Source: Littorina saxatilis (taxonomy: Eukaryota; Mollusca; Gastropoda; Littorinimorpha; Littorinidae). Taken from it: DNA of 64,000 nt. Every line of letters starts with the position of its first letter. The stretch's first letter is position 1. The notes beneath the pieces were generated by a model that worked only from the letters and a program-made list of their open reading frames with translations, was not told the origin of the DNA and did no database searches. Below are positions 22,074 to 34,400 of the stretch, piece after piece. The DNA lies in the NCBI RefSeq assembly GCF_037325665.1, contig NC_090261.1:24998722-25062721 (forward strand), given 5' to 3'. The position numbers and the translations under genes are program-made.

Positions 22074-24247
22074 GTCTTCTGAAATGAAGGAACTGAATTT
22101 ATTGGTAGTGTCTGTGTTTGGAGTGTGTGTGTGTGTGTGCGCAAGTGTTTCATGAAGGAAAACCTAGAAGGGTAGCCGATTCAGAACCGCAGGTTTTTTA
22201 GTCTTATCGTAGATTTTAAACATTTCAAGCACAAGGTATAATTTGATTCAAGAATTTAAATGTTATCCTTATGGCAAAGGAAATGCTTTGTACTGTATCA
22301 AAAGGATAACTAAGTGTCATTTTTGACATTTGGACTTTTTGGTATCCCTTGAAAGTGAAGATAACCAGCTTTCAGATGGTCTGTACTACAAGTGTCTATT
22401 GTTTAGCATCGATGAGATTTAGCGATTTAAAGTTTGCTCAAACTCAAGCGGCCATTTTGAGAAAAGCAGGTGTGAAGGTAACGGGGAAAAAATTTGCAAA
22501 ATATCCCTAGCAACAGGGTTTTTAGTTTAACTTCTAAAGCTGAAAGTGACTAATAATTAGATGGAACCTTTTTTTTTAATATGCATCACAAAAAATCAAA
22601 ATGAAATTTGTTTTAAGTACAAAAAGAGAAGACAAAAACAATAATTTGGGGGTTAAAAGGGTGCTTATTTTACGTCTGAAGTGCATTAAAACCTCAAAGC
22701 GAAAATCCCAGATTGATATTAACAGAATGGATATAACACATTATTTTGGTAGAGTGCAGTAATGCAAAAATCTCAAAATTGTGGCCATGGCTCAGGATTA
22801 TTGCTGTTATCTCTGTTCGGCCTCAGCGACTTTGTTATCCTTTCGTTGGAGCAGGTCACATATGTCAGCAGTACAATGTGGACTTCACACGTTACACATT
22901 TTTCATCTATTGCTTTATCTGACACTCGCAGAGGATTTTGTGAACACCAAAAATATGACATCACAAAAACGCTATAGTTATGTGGCGATACAGAATGCAG
23001 ATATTTAGCTTCAGATGTGTGAAAGTATAATGCTGAATTTTTCAAATGCGTCTACCTCTTTGCAAGTACTTTGCTAGAAATTGAAAAATTTGAGAAATCA
23101 GAATGTTTTGCTGGTATGCTTGTAATGATGGCAGCCCGTAAGACTGACAGAATCTAGTGCTGTCAGAACGACTGAAACTTTGATATGTGTTTTAGAATTT
23201 GAAACCTATTTCAAGGGAAGTAACCCCAGACCCGAGAAAACCCAGTTTCCACTCTTCAGCAGACCCCCCCATCACATTTACATGAAAACAATAAAAACGT
23301 TAAGTGAGTTTAACTCCATTTAATGTAATTTCATATGATTAAGAGCCATTGATAGTATATAAGAGAAAATAAAATACCCATTTCTTTTCATAACCTGTGA
23401 CCAGGATGTTAAAAATAATCTTGTGAATTTTCACAATTGTACATATAGATGATATGCAATACCTACACCAGGCTTTAAAAAGTAGACCACTGACTTATTG
23501 AGAGATACAAGTCAGCAGCATAAAATAAAATAAACATACATTAACAGTTACATTTGAGAAAGACCAACATGTACATGGCACAATTCTGAGGAAAAATAAT
23601 GAAGATCCAGGTTAAAACCATCAGTATTTACAAAAAGACTGCGATACAACACAGCATTATGACTGTTAGCCTGAAGCTACTTGATCTTTTGTTTTATGTT
23701 CAGCATGGGACCAAACATTGATGCGAACATCTAACAAAAGCCAAAATAACATGTAATCAATGCATGGAAACGTGAATGCCAATACAACGTTAACAGCTGC
23801 TTTAAAATGACTACAAAAATAAATTCAAATAAAAGAGAATTGAGTGTTTTTTAAAACAACAATTATAATAATTTAAAAATCAACCATTACCAATTAGATA
23901 TTTATAAAATCCATTGCTATTTACATGTATGATTGACAACAGGGAACTGGACTTGCATAATTTTTCTCACTTTTCTACACAGCAAAATGATTTTACATCA
24001 ACTCTTTCTCTTCATTCCTTTTTTAAAATTTTTTATATATATATACAGTTTCTTCAATGCGACGCTTGTAAAATACTGATAGATTGCTGAAAGCATATTA
24101 CTGCTGATCATTTCCTCCTCATGAACATCACAAAATGATCCACCTTGGCTTTTTCACAGAACAAACAATACCTCAAAACCAAAACTTTCAAACTTGCACA
24201 ACCCAACAAAAATGTCCATACACCTCGAAACGCCGAAGTACACTCTT
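22074..24247. other. Convergent intergenic region, calpain / kelch gene
   Basis: No exon-like sequence. Short TG run at 22121; AT-rich sequence throughout with many ATAAAATAAA runs (23360-23900). The 3' UTRs of both genes must end here and may overlap. Confidence 0.6.
23319..23324 (-). promoter_or_regulatory. Candidate poly(A) signal of the kelch gene
   Basis: ATTAAA on the minus strand about 0.9 kb after the kelch stop. I found no AATAAA on this strand closer to the stop. Weak, from hexamer position only. Confidence 0.25.
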
Positions 24248-24450
24248 TCACTCCACCTCCACCACAGCGTTGAAGGGAATGGCGAAGGAGAGAAGGTCGT
24301 CGAAAAACTCTCCGTCATTGTCACCGCCACCAAACACCAGGACCTCGTCTTCCTCCTGATTCTGGTGACTGTACGGCAGACTCACCGCAGCATGGCCTGC
24401 TCTCGCTTTGGGGGCGTTGGGAATCACCAGTCTGCTCCATGACAGCGCTC
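24248..24450 (-). CDS. Kelch gene terminal exon, blade 6 and stop
   Basis: 203 nt after attaacag: ALSWSRLVIPNAPKARAGHA, an Asn/Gln/Glu-rich loop, then EDEVLVFGGGDNDGEFFDDL and LSFAIPFNAVVEVE-stop. The last strand VVEVE may close the propeller. Confidence 0.92.
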
Positions 24451-27400
24451 CTGTTAATATTAGAACAACAGTTGAGGGTGTGTGATTCTAATATGTGCTA
24501 TACAATACAACACAGTTAAACCTGCCTATGAAGACCAGGTGACTGACCAAAAGAGGTCATCATAGACTGGTCTCACTGTGGAAAGGTTAATTATATAGGA
24601 AAAACTTGTTTGGGATCTTTTGGGATGGTCGTTGTGGGCAGGTGGTCATTATTGAAAATGGTAGCCAGGGCAGGTGTGACTGTACAAGTAAACTTCATTA
24701 CCGTGCCTTGAGAAATAAATGTTGTGTCAGGCAGCAACACATTGAACATGTAACATTCAAAACACTTTAATCTAAGGAACTCTATCACAAATACACACCA
24801 CACATTCACATGCATATAAAGTGCCATGTGAAATTTAATATTGACAAATTAGGAGGTGTGATTTTTGACAAGTACACTGGTACTCCCATTTTAACTGAAG
24901 ATCCCTTAATTCAACACTTCCCCCCACTTGCACACATCTTGCTTTCTCACATTCTCTATTCTTTGCATCTGTCAACATACATGTACCTAATGAAAAATAT
25001 CCTAAAGTTTCGTGCTTTGAATCTGGTGGAATAAAAGCACAATAAATACCCAAGTGACTTACTATACTTTTCTCCAAAAAGTAAGGAAAATGAAAGGCAA
25101 GTAAAATGAAAAGCAAAATAGAAAGATGATGTTTAGCAACTCTGACACAAACTAAATTAATCCTGGTAATGGTACACATACTGCAGAAAGCATAAGAAAG
25201 ACCAGATCACAGAAACCAATACAGTGGAACCCCCCTTTTAAGACCTCCAAAAACCTGAGAAAATCAGGTCTTAAAAAGGACAGAATCTTAAAATGGGGCC
25301 AATTTTGCAGAGGTTATGAACAGAAAGTCTGAGAAAACAAGGTCTTAAAAAGGAGGGAGTTTTAAATTGGGGGGTCTTAAAAGGGGGGTTCCACTGTATA
25401 CACACACAGACAGAGCCATACTTACCAAGGTCAAAGATGAAGGAATCCTCCAATGCATTGTCGCCATCGTAGCCTCCATGGATCAAGATACGCTCATTGC
25501 TCAAAGCACAGGATGCATGCCAACTGCACAACAGGTATGACTTTCATTTGAGACAAATAATGACACCAAACCCTAGCAGTGAAAGCAGTATAGAAAACTC
25601 ATGCCAATAAATGACCACTAGAGTCTCATGATAAAATGTTTGAGTATAAGTGAACTCAAGTAGCAAACTCACAGTGGCTGTGGCAGGATAGGCATACTAT
25701 ACCAGGGATGGCCAAATCGTCCGCCCGATAGCCAAGGGCGAGTAAAAAATCCGCCGAGCTAGTAGAAACCGCCTGGCGACTCGCCCGGCTGGCCAGTTAA
25801 AATTCTGGTCAAATGCAACACTTGAGGTGTAACATTGAGTTTCAAAGCCCTAAACAATGCAGATGCAGCAACTGTGATATGCACCAGGCCAGCGAAAATT
25901 CTGGTGGGCTAGTGATTTCCTTGAAGTAAAATAAAGAAATAAACATATAAACATGAATAAATAAACAAACAATATCTACACATGCTCACCTTCTGGGCTT
26001 GGGAGGTGTTCCTTTCACATCAGGCTTGCACCAGTCAACAGTAGCTGCAAACAAAATAGCACTCTCATTACTATGTGCAGTTACAAAGAGATTGTGCAAC
26101 ACATACAACCATTTTAAACGTTCAACCAGCAGCAGAACATCAATTCAACCTTGTCATGTTGGCTCCGTCCACATTTTGCAAAGGCACAGACAGTTTTGGC
26201 AACACGGCACTAGGTTTTTCTTTACTGGTGCACAAAAAGAAGTTCTGCATCTTATTCTTACAACTATTAGATTCTCTCTCCGCCATCTTGAGATCAAAGA
26301 GATCCTAAACTGAGCTAATTTCTTTTTCTGTTGATTTTCTCATCATTATTTGTTTGGCTATCCATTTCAAACACCAGTCCTACCAACATACTAATAAATA
26401 TTTCATTTTATCTTTGATTAAATGTTCCAAAAACAACAAACCTTTCTTGTTTTCTGTGTCCCCCCCCCCCCGATTTTAATATATATATATTTCAGTCTTG
26501 AAGGCTCTGACACGCTTAACTTTACTTAAAAAATCTTTAGTGTTGTTTGTTAACTCACTTAAATCAAGGATGAAGAGATCGTTGTAGCAGAAGGGAGCGT
26601 CCCAGCCTCCAAACATTACCAGTTGGTCTTTGATCAGTGTGGCCGAGTGACTGCAAGTACAAACAATGAAAATAATCAGATTTAAAGAATACTAGCAAAC
26701 GACTGACACACACCCCCACCTCTAAAACAAAATAAGCAAAGACTCCTTTTAATTCAGTTTCTTCTCCATTCGCACTTTTTTTTTCTCTCTCTCAAGCCCG
26801 CTACTGACTAAAGGCGAACCACGCCGAACTAGTTCGGCGACGTAATCAAATCAGGGGATTCCCCTATTTTTGGGTTGCATCTGTAACATTCGCGGTTCGC
26901 CGATACAGTCCTGCAAACATTCGGCGCATCTTCGGTGAACTGACTTTTCATTGGTTGAATATTTTTGTATCTTCATCCTTGAAGAGTGACAATACTGACG
27001 GCTATAATGCTGTCAATCAATCACAAGTCTTCTCACATGATATTTCTTGATCATGTGACCGGTGTCACCGATCCATTTTGCCGCTAGTTAGTACACCAAA
27101 CCAGGTACGGTGAACATTCGCCGACCTAGTTCGGCTTGGTTCGGCTGTAGTTAGTAGCGGGCTTTATAAATAGGCGATATTTGAAAATAACTGTCAGGTT
27201 TTTATGGGCCGTGAAAGACCTGCTTACTTTTTGAAATACCAGGGCAAAAGAGCCATGTGACAGTGAAATCATGGGAATGACTGACATCGCAGTGAAATTA
27301 AGCTCTGATCTGTGTTCCTGCACTGTCCCTCAATATTGCACTCTTTTCGTTAGAAAGTATGCACATTGGAGCTGACTATACATTGCCGTTGTTATCGCGT

Positions 27401-28410
27401 CCCTCAGTGCACAGATCACCGACTATGTGTGGATACATGTCGCTCGCTAGTGATTTGCCTTCGATGACACATGGGTTTGTTTTCATCACTATTTCCAAGG
27501 AAAAGCAACTCTTCCACAACATAAAAACCTTACAGTTAACACAAATTATTTCCGTCTTGTCGAAACTGCTGTTCATTTTGCATAATACTGGAGCAGGGAA
27601 GTTGCAGGATTTATTTTCTTTGGCAAATTTGCTAAATGGCAATACAAGTTGCAGCAGTCTGTATTGTCATCTTTAAGTTTTAACCCACTGTAAAAAAGTT
27701 TCAGCGGTTTCAAACATATCAACATCCCTGCTGGAGTGAAGTTATACTAGAAGATACGCGCGCGATATAAGACTTCATATAACATACAGACCTGGGAACC
27801 CCTGTTTTGCACTTTGAGTATTCTCAAACAAACTTGGTGTATTTTCAAAAAAATGAGCGTACTCCACACAGCGTTTGCACATCCATGATTAAAACATGCC
27901 TCATGCGCGTCCGTCACACCGTTAATTAAGTTTACCTATACATTTAAAACAAATGCTTTTTTCAATTTTTACTGACAAAAACTGCACCGTATTTGATGGA
28001 CTACAAGCCGCGACTTTAAAAAATAAATCGCATTGCGGCTTATAAAAAGATGCGGCTAAAACGTTACCTAAACTTGAATAGCATTCACCTAATGGAAGTC
28101 GCCGCGGATTTTCATTTCGCTCGATTAGCGATTACCGGTTCTTTATTGGCTCTCTACTCAAGGCTCGGCGCTTTTCTCTTTCTTTCGCGAATCTTCGTTT
28201 GTCATCAAGTCGTCGTGACAAGCATACAGAGAAACACCGGATGTATCAGGATCTCGCCCGCGCGAGATTTTGTTTTTTTGTGTTTCGCGATAGTTGGAGG
28301 AGCGAGAGCCGCCATGTTGTGCTTTCGTCTGCTCGAAATGTGCGCAAAAGTCGTAAATCATCCCAAAAAAGCTTATTCCGGGCGGGACTACATGTGTGTG
28401 TTGGTTACAA

Positions 28411-28449
<39 letters not shown>

Positions 28450-31400
28450 TATTTTTCTTCAAACTTTTTCACTTTTCTTCTTTGTTTCACTTGTTTATTC
28501 TCGGAGCCGATTTCGCCAAATACCGTACTTTCGTTTGCCTGGTTGTTTTGATTGATTGACACGATCCGATTATATTTGTTTCGACGGCGGCTAATATATA
28601 GAGATTACACAACGTCATCGAGTGAGGGACCGAAAAATATTGAAACTCGAGGAAGATTTTTTTGTGGTATCAACCGAGACCGTAGGTCGAGGTTGATACC
28701 ACACAAAAAAATCATCCGAGAGTTTCAATATTTTTTGGTCCCTCACAAGATGACGTTTGTGTAATTTGTGTATACAATGATAAATTGATTGTATACAATG
28801 ATCAATCTCTATACCTTCCTGTCACTGGAAGCAGCAACACTTGAAAGCATAAGTTCCCTTGACAAACGTCATTTATGATTGGCGTCATCTATGAATGACG
28901 TCACTGTCTAGACAAGACAAGTGCCGGTATCGGCAAACCTTGTCGCGGCAAAGGGCTATGACCCGTGCCTTGATACCATTGAGATCATAGGAGATGCACA
29001 GCAGTGCCGATACCAGGTTTCTTTAGCTTCACTTTAAAATGATATCAGAACGATAGTTATTCACTTGAAAGTGAACACAGGAGAGTTGTATACAGTGACT
29101 TAATCATGTGCCAAAATACTGGATCGGCTTCAGGATGGGCTTGTGAAGAAAAGTAGTCTAGGAATTTTTCTCGTCGTATTTTTTTCCCACTGACCGTACT
29201 GAGCGTATTCTCGACAATCATGCGTACAAAATACGGCGAAATCGTATGGGTTCCCAGGTCTGAACATACTCCTTTTACTTTAGGCATGGCTGTGGACCTA
29301 ACAGTATGAGATACAAGGATAGTTCGGAACAGCGCCACAAAGATCTGTCGCTAGTTCATTACTTGAAACAATGAAAGTTAAAAAGGTGACTCCTCTGCAT
29401 TTTTGTACACATAAACTTGAACAAACACTATAATTGTTCTCAACAATTTGTATACGCTCCTCACTGTCCCTGTAGCTACTCTGCATTCACGCCATCCTTT
29501 CAACAAGCAATAAACAACAAAAATATAAAGCTTGATAAGAACACTAGTTGCCTTACGCTCCCCCTGGAACCCAGAGGCCAAAGTCAAGTCACAACGCCAA
29601 ATAAATACTGTCTGCTTACCCAGAACGTGGAATGGGTTTCTCCCCTTGCACTATGGGAGAGTACCAGCCCTGCATGACTGGGCTGAAGATGTGAATGTCG
29701 TTGCTACAGCCGTCGGGGTTTGGGTCAGGACGGGGGTACACACCGCCGAAGATCCACAGCTCATGGCGGTGAAGAGTGGCTGTGTGATACGCACGTGTTG
29801 GGGCTTTGCCGTTCACCTGGGTGAGGGGATGTAATACTGTCAGCAAAGTTTTCAGGGAACAATTCATACTAATTTTCGTTTATGCTGGTACATGTAGCGT
29901 AAAGCATCATTTAGGCTGAACAGTGTCTTGCAAAACCGTCACCACACACATTTGTTTTAACAATATAGTTGTAAAACATTCTTGTTCAGATGAATGAGGG
30001 AACTGATCAAGCTAGCCAAAAATAGGGGGGAAAAGCTGTCAACTTCTTTTCATTGCACTGTACTTGAATGAACTATTCTGCATTATTATTCTATTATGAA
30101 CAAACTGAAAAACAGCACACATCTTTTCTTTTCAATTATCAATGTGAAGAGTAAAATTTCCCCACCCTTCTCATGATCAGTTAGATTGATAGACTGTCAG
30201 TTTTTTCTTACAAATGAATAAAAAGCGGTTCGCCATCACACCAGGGAAAGACACGTTTGATTTTCAACTACATGGACCACTAACCTTTGCCAGTGTCCAC
30301 TTTTTTTCATCCAGATCAAACACATGCACGTCATGAAACCAGCGTGAGTTCTTGGAGCCACCAAAGATGTAGATGCACCGCAAGGTGGGGTCGTAGGTGG
30401 CTGTGTGGCCCATGCGATATTCTGGCTTCTGGTTCTCAGACTGGATATCCTGGCTACTCCACTTTCGAGTTTCTGAGGAGGAAGATTAGAGAACACATCA
30501 TTATGTTTGTTCCATTGCTTCTGACATAGTCTACAATAGAAGTACATACGTGTACAACTAAAAGTCAAAAATGTTATGATATGATGCTCCACAAACAGGT
30601 CCTTTGGACTGCAGTTTCAAATGTATTTTAAAACAGACCAGGGGTGTTGCTAGACATTTTCATGTTGGGACATTTGGCCGAAACTGTCAGAAAGCTTTAG
30701 GACATCTTGGAAAATGTTCGGCTATTATTTTGGCTCATACAAAGTCACCGCAACATTGAAGCACAAGACTCAAGAGGGGAACACCAATACATACAATCAT
30801 TATCTTAGGAACACAGATTACAGGGGCTGAACAGTTAAGCCAGAGGGGGGAGGGTACAACTTGGGGTCCAGGGTCCCGTTGGGGGGTCTGGGGGGCAAAG
30901 CCCCCCTGAAGCAGAAGAATTTTAGCTATTTTATAAACAATTTGTGGCTTATCCTTGATTTTAAACATGATCAACTGGTGTCAGCTGCCACTCATTATTT
31001 CTTTTAACGTTAGTATTAAAATTTAAATAATGGCAATTTATCTTCACTGGTCTAATATAGGTCTATGCTAATATCTGCTCCCGACATCATATAGTATGGT
31101 TAGAAGGAAGACATGTCACATACTGTGACAATTGAACAATTAACTCTTTCCCCGGCTTTACGGACAGAAAAAAAGTCTGATTTTTTTTTTTTGGGGGGGG
31201 GGTCCGGAACCCCCGTAACAACCCCCCTAATCCGCCCCTGGATTATAATTATGTTGCTTACTGCAACTGAAACAATCAGCTTTGCTGATTTAACTACATC
31301 AGACACCAGTTCTCTGAAACTTTTTCAAACCTTTAACTTTAATTTCTTGAAAGTAAAACTCTTCCAATCTTGTGCTAATCTTGACAAGCCTTGGGAAACA

Positions 31401-34400
31401 TGACTGGTAAAACACCTACAATAAAAAAACGTGTAGGGTGAGCCATTTTGTTTGGAAACCACGATTTGGAGGACGCTTTTCATTCTCTGGCTCAGATTTC
31501 GATTCGCGGTGACTATCGTCTGCTATGTCGTCTGCTTCGATCGACTCGACAACACTACTACCACTCACACTGACACTGTCCACATTTGCGGTGTTCCTGT
31601 CATTTTGTCCGGAATCACTTACCTTGGCGAAGGGTAGCAAACCTTGGCCAATTTAGTTTTTTTCTTTTTTGGTTGCGACATGATGTTCAAATCCAAATCG
31701 AAAGCACTGGCTGATTGATAAACTATCGCGAACCGGCGAACGCAAACGCTGAGAGTGTGGTTTCCCTTGTCCAAGGGAAACCACTCTGGCATCTATATTT
31801 TTTGGCACTGGCTTCCGTTCAAAACATTGATGTTTCGTTTTTGGTATTCGCGAAGGAAATAAACGTCAGTCAGTTGACTATACATCGGCAGCAGTTTTAG
31901 CAATCAAAGCCTGACCAATACAAAAAACGGTACACACTTTGGCCGATTTAGGCGAATACTCTTCGGACATTTGGCCGATAGGGACATGAAAGGTTCGGCC
32001 AAAGTAAAAAAAAATCGGCGATTGGTCAAAGGGCCGACCCAAACGACATCCCTGCAGACACGTGCGATTACGTATGTGCACGGAAGAGGTCGTATCTTCT
32101 GTAGCTTGCTCTGAGCCAGTTTTCATTAGATTAACTTGAACTTCACCAAAATTCAAGTTAAATACATGCACCACTCACGTATTCAAGGCCAAGCAACGGA
32201 AAAAGAATCTGAATTCACAGCAGACAAAAAAGAAACAGGCAGGTGAGTAGAACTGTCAAAATATTGCCAATCTCACCTGTGTGCAGTGACCAAATGGAGT
32301 CTTTACTAAGTTGCTGTCTGTCCCCCTGCCCTCCGATCAGCATGGCACAGCGAGGCTGCGTCAGCAACATGGTGTGGCCCCACCGTGCACTGGGGCGGGG
32401 AGCTGTGGAGGAAAAGAATATATTCAGCCAACTAGTATTAACTATTATGATCAAACGCACAAAATCTGTTCACAACTTGGTGTGAATGTACAATATGATC
32501 ACACTCATCTTGCACCATGTGCTACAAGCGAAGATATACTAAGGGAATCATGAGGCAACTTGGATAGAAATATGATAAAAATGGAGATTAGTGTGAAGAA
32601 AATATTACCAAGAAAAACAGAGTTGTGTAAGCAACTTTGGATAAACCCCATGTGCACGGCTGACGCAGGCAACAAACCACACCAAACAAATCTGCTTACG
32701 ACTTCATAAACTCCTCTTTGTTCTGCTCTTACTTAAAGGTGGTCGTCTACATTTTTGCTTTTTTTCAATAATCTTATTGTTAGATTTCGCTAAAAAGTTA
32801 TTTCAGATGATGAATGAACCATGGGGAAAAAAGTTATAGAAAAAAAAATATGTAAAAAAAAGATTTTATTTTTGGGTAGCATGACTCACGCTTCCAATAT
32901 TTTGTTTTTTGTTTGCTGAGAACATGTGCTTTGCCTTAAAATACTGACCAATCAAATTCATGTCACTATGCTTATAGCCACGCCTAAACAAGTGCAGCAA
33001 CAGTTTGACACTGGAGCGCTGTCCACGCTTTTATTTAAACGCACAAAATGCACGGGATTTGAGAGGAGTTTTGCGCTTGGCATTTTCCAAATAAGGATAT
33101 CCTACTATGAGTACTAAGCTGGAATACTACAATGAATTTTCAAACGGCTACACTGGCTTCGTCTTTCCTGATCGAAAGGGGGTGTATTGTTGATATTTGT
33201 AGATAATAGACTCTGCATTTTAATGGTCAAATGGCGATTTCGGTATAAAAATGTAGACAAGGACCTTTAAGACTTCAAAAATAAATCATCTTTTCATCAC
33301 AATTTACAAACCTCTGGCAGACAATTCAATGCAGCGAGTCAAGCGTCCGTCACTGTGTGTGACCATGCCAGTATTCTGTGGGGCCTTCACCACATTCTCA
33401 CTGAATGAGCTGTCACCCAGTGCAGTCTTGGCACGGCCACTCTTGGGTGTGCTGGGATCGCTCGTCAAAGCTCGCATGCGAGTTCCACGTTTCTTGGGTG
33501 TTGGCCCGTCTGGTGTGCCATCACCCTCATCACTACGCAATCTCTTCTGCTTGGCTGGCTTCCTTGGTAACGGTGAGTGCATGTCTGCCATGACCTAAAG
33601 AATAAAAAGACGTCATAAGAGCAGCGCAGAGGTTTACTTCTACAGTCACATAGATCNNNNNNNNNNNNNNNNNNNNNNNNNNNNNNNNNNNNNNNNNNNN
33701 NNNNNNNNNNNNNNNNNNNNNNNNNNNNNNNNNNNNNNNNNNNNNNNNNNNNNNNNNNNNNNNNNNNNNNNNNNNNNNNNNNNNNNNNNNNNNNNNNNNN
33801 NNNNNNNNNNNNNNNNNNNNNNNNNNNNNNNNNNNNNNNNNNNNNNNNNNNNNNNNATCTTTTTACAGTGCATTCTAGAAAGTCACAAAAATTCATCTTA
33901 CACATAGATAATCTGTGTGGAGAATAACGAGAAAAATTATCAATACTCCCAACACAAAAACCCAAAGGAAGAAAAAGCTAGATACCAATACCTGTTTTAT
34001 TAATGATACACTTCCACACTCCAAAAAATCTGGTATTATTGTCTTAAGGAAACTTACACATTTATTGGGTTACAGGCCCTTTCTTTTTAAAATCTTAAGA
34101 AGCAAAGTCTTGCCAAAAAGTCATCAAGAGAGTCTTAAATCAGGTTTTACCAGACAAGCCACTGAACGAATAACAATAACATTGTAAGCATAGAGATTTA
34201 GGTTTAGCAAGCAAACCATAAATCAGCATATAACCTGTGGGGTGCTCTCGTTGAGTACCTGCGCCTCACACCTGTCGTCCTCAGTCACAAGCATGACGTC
34301 CGTCGTGGTCTGCGGAACAGCTTTCCTTGCCCTTGGCTCTTTCTCCTCCGTCTCATCCACATCAACCAAAACAACATTTTTGTCTGAAGCTGATCCTTTC

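Noticed and set aside
28050-28559. 169-codon frame in a kelch intron
   Set aside because: Includes a long (TG)n translation and lies inside a TIR element; no motif recognised.
33465-33965. Open frames running through the N block
   Set aside because: Artefacts of translating the assembly gap.
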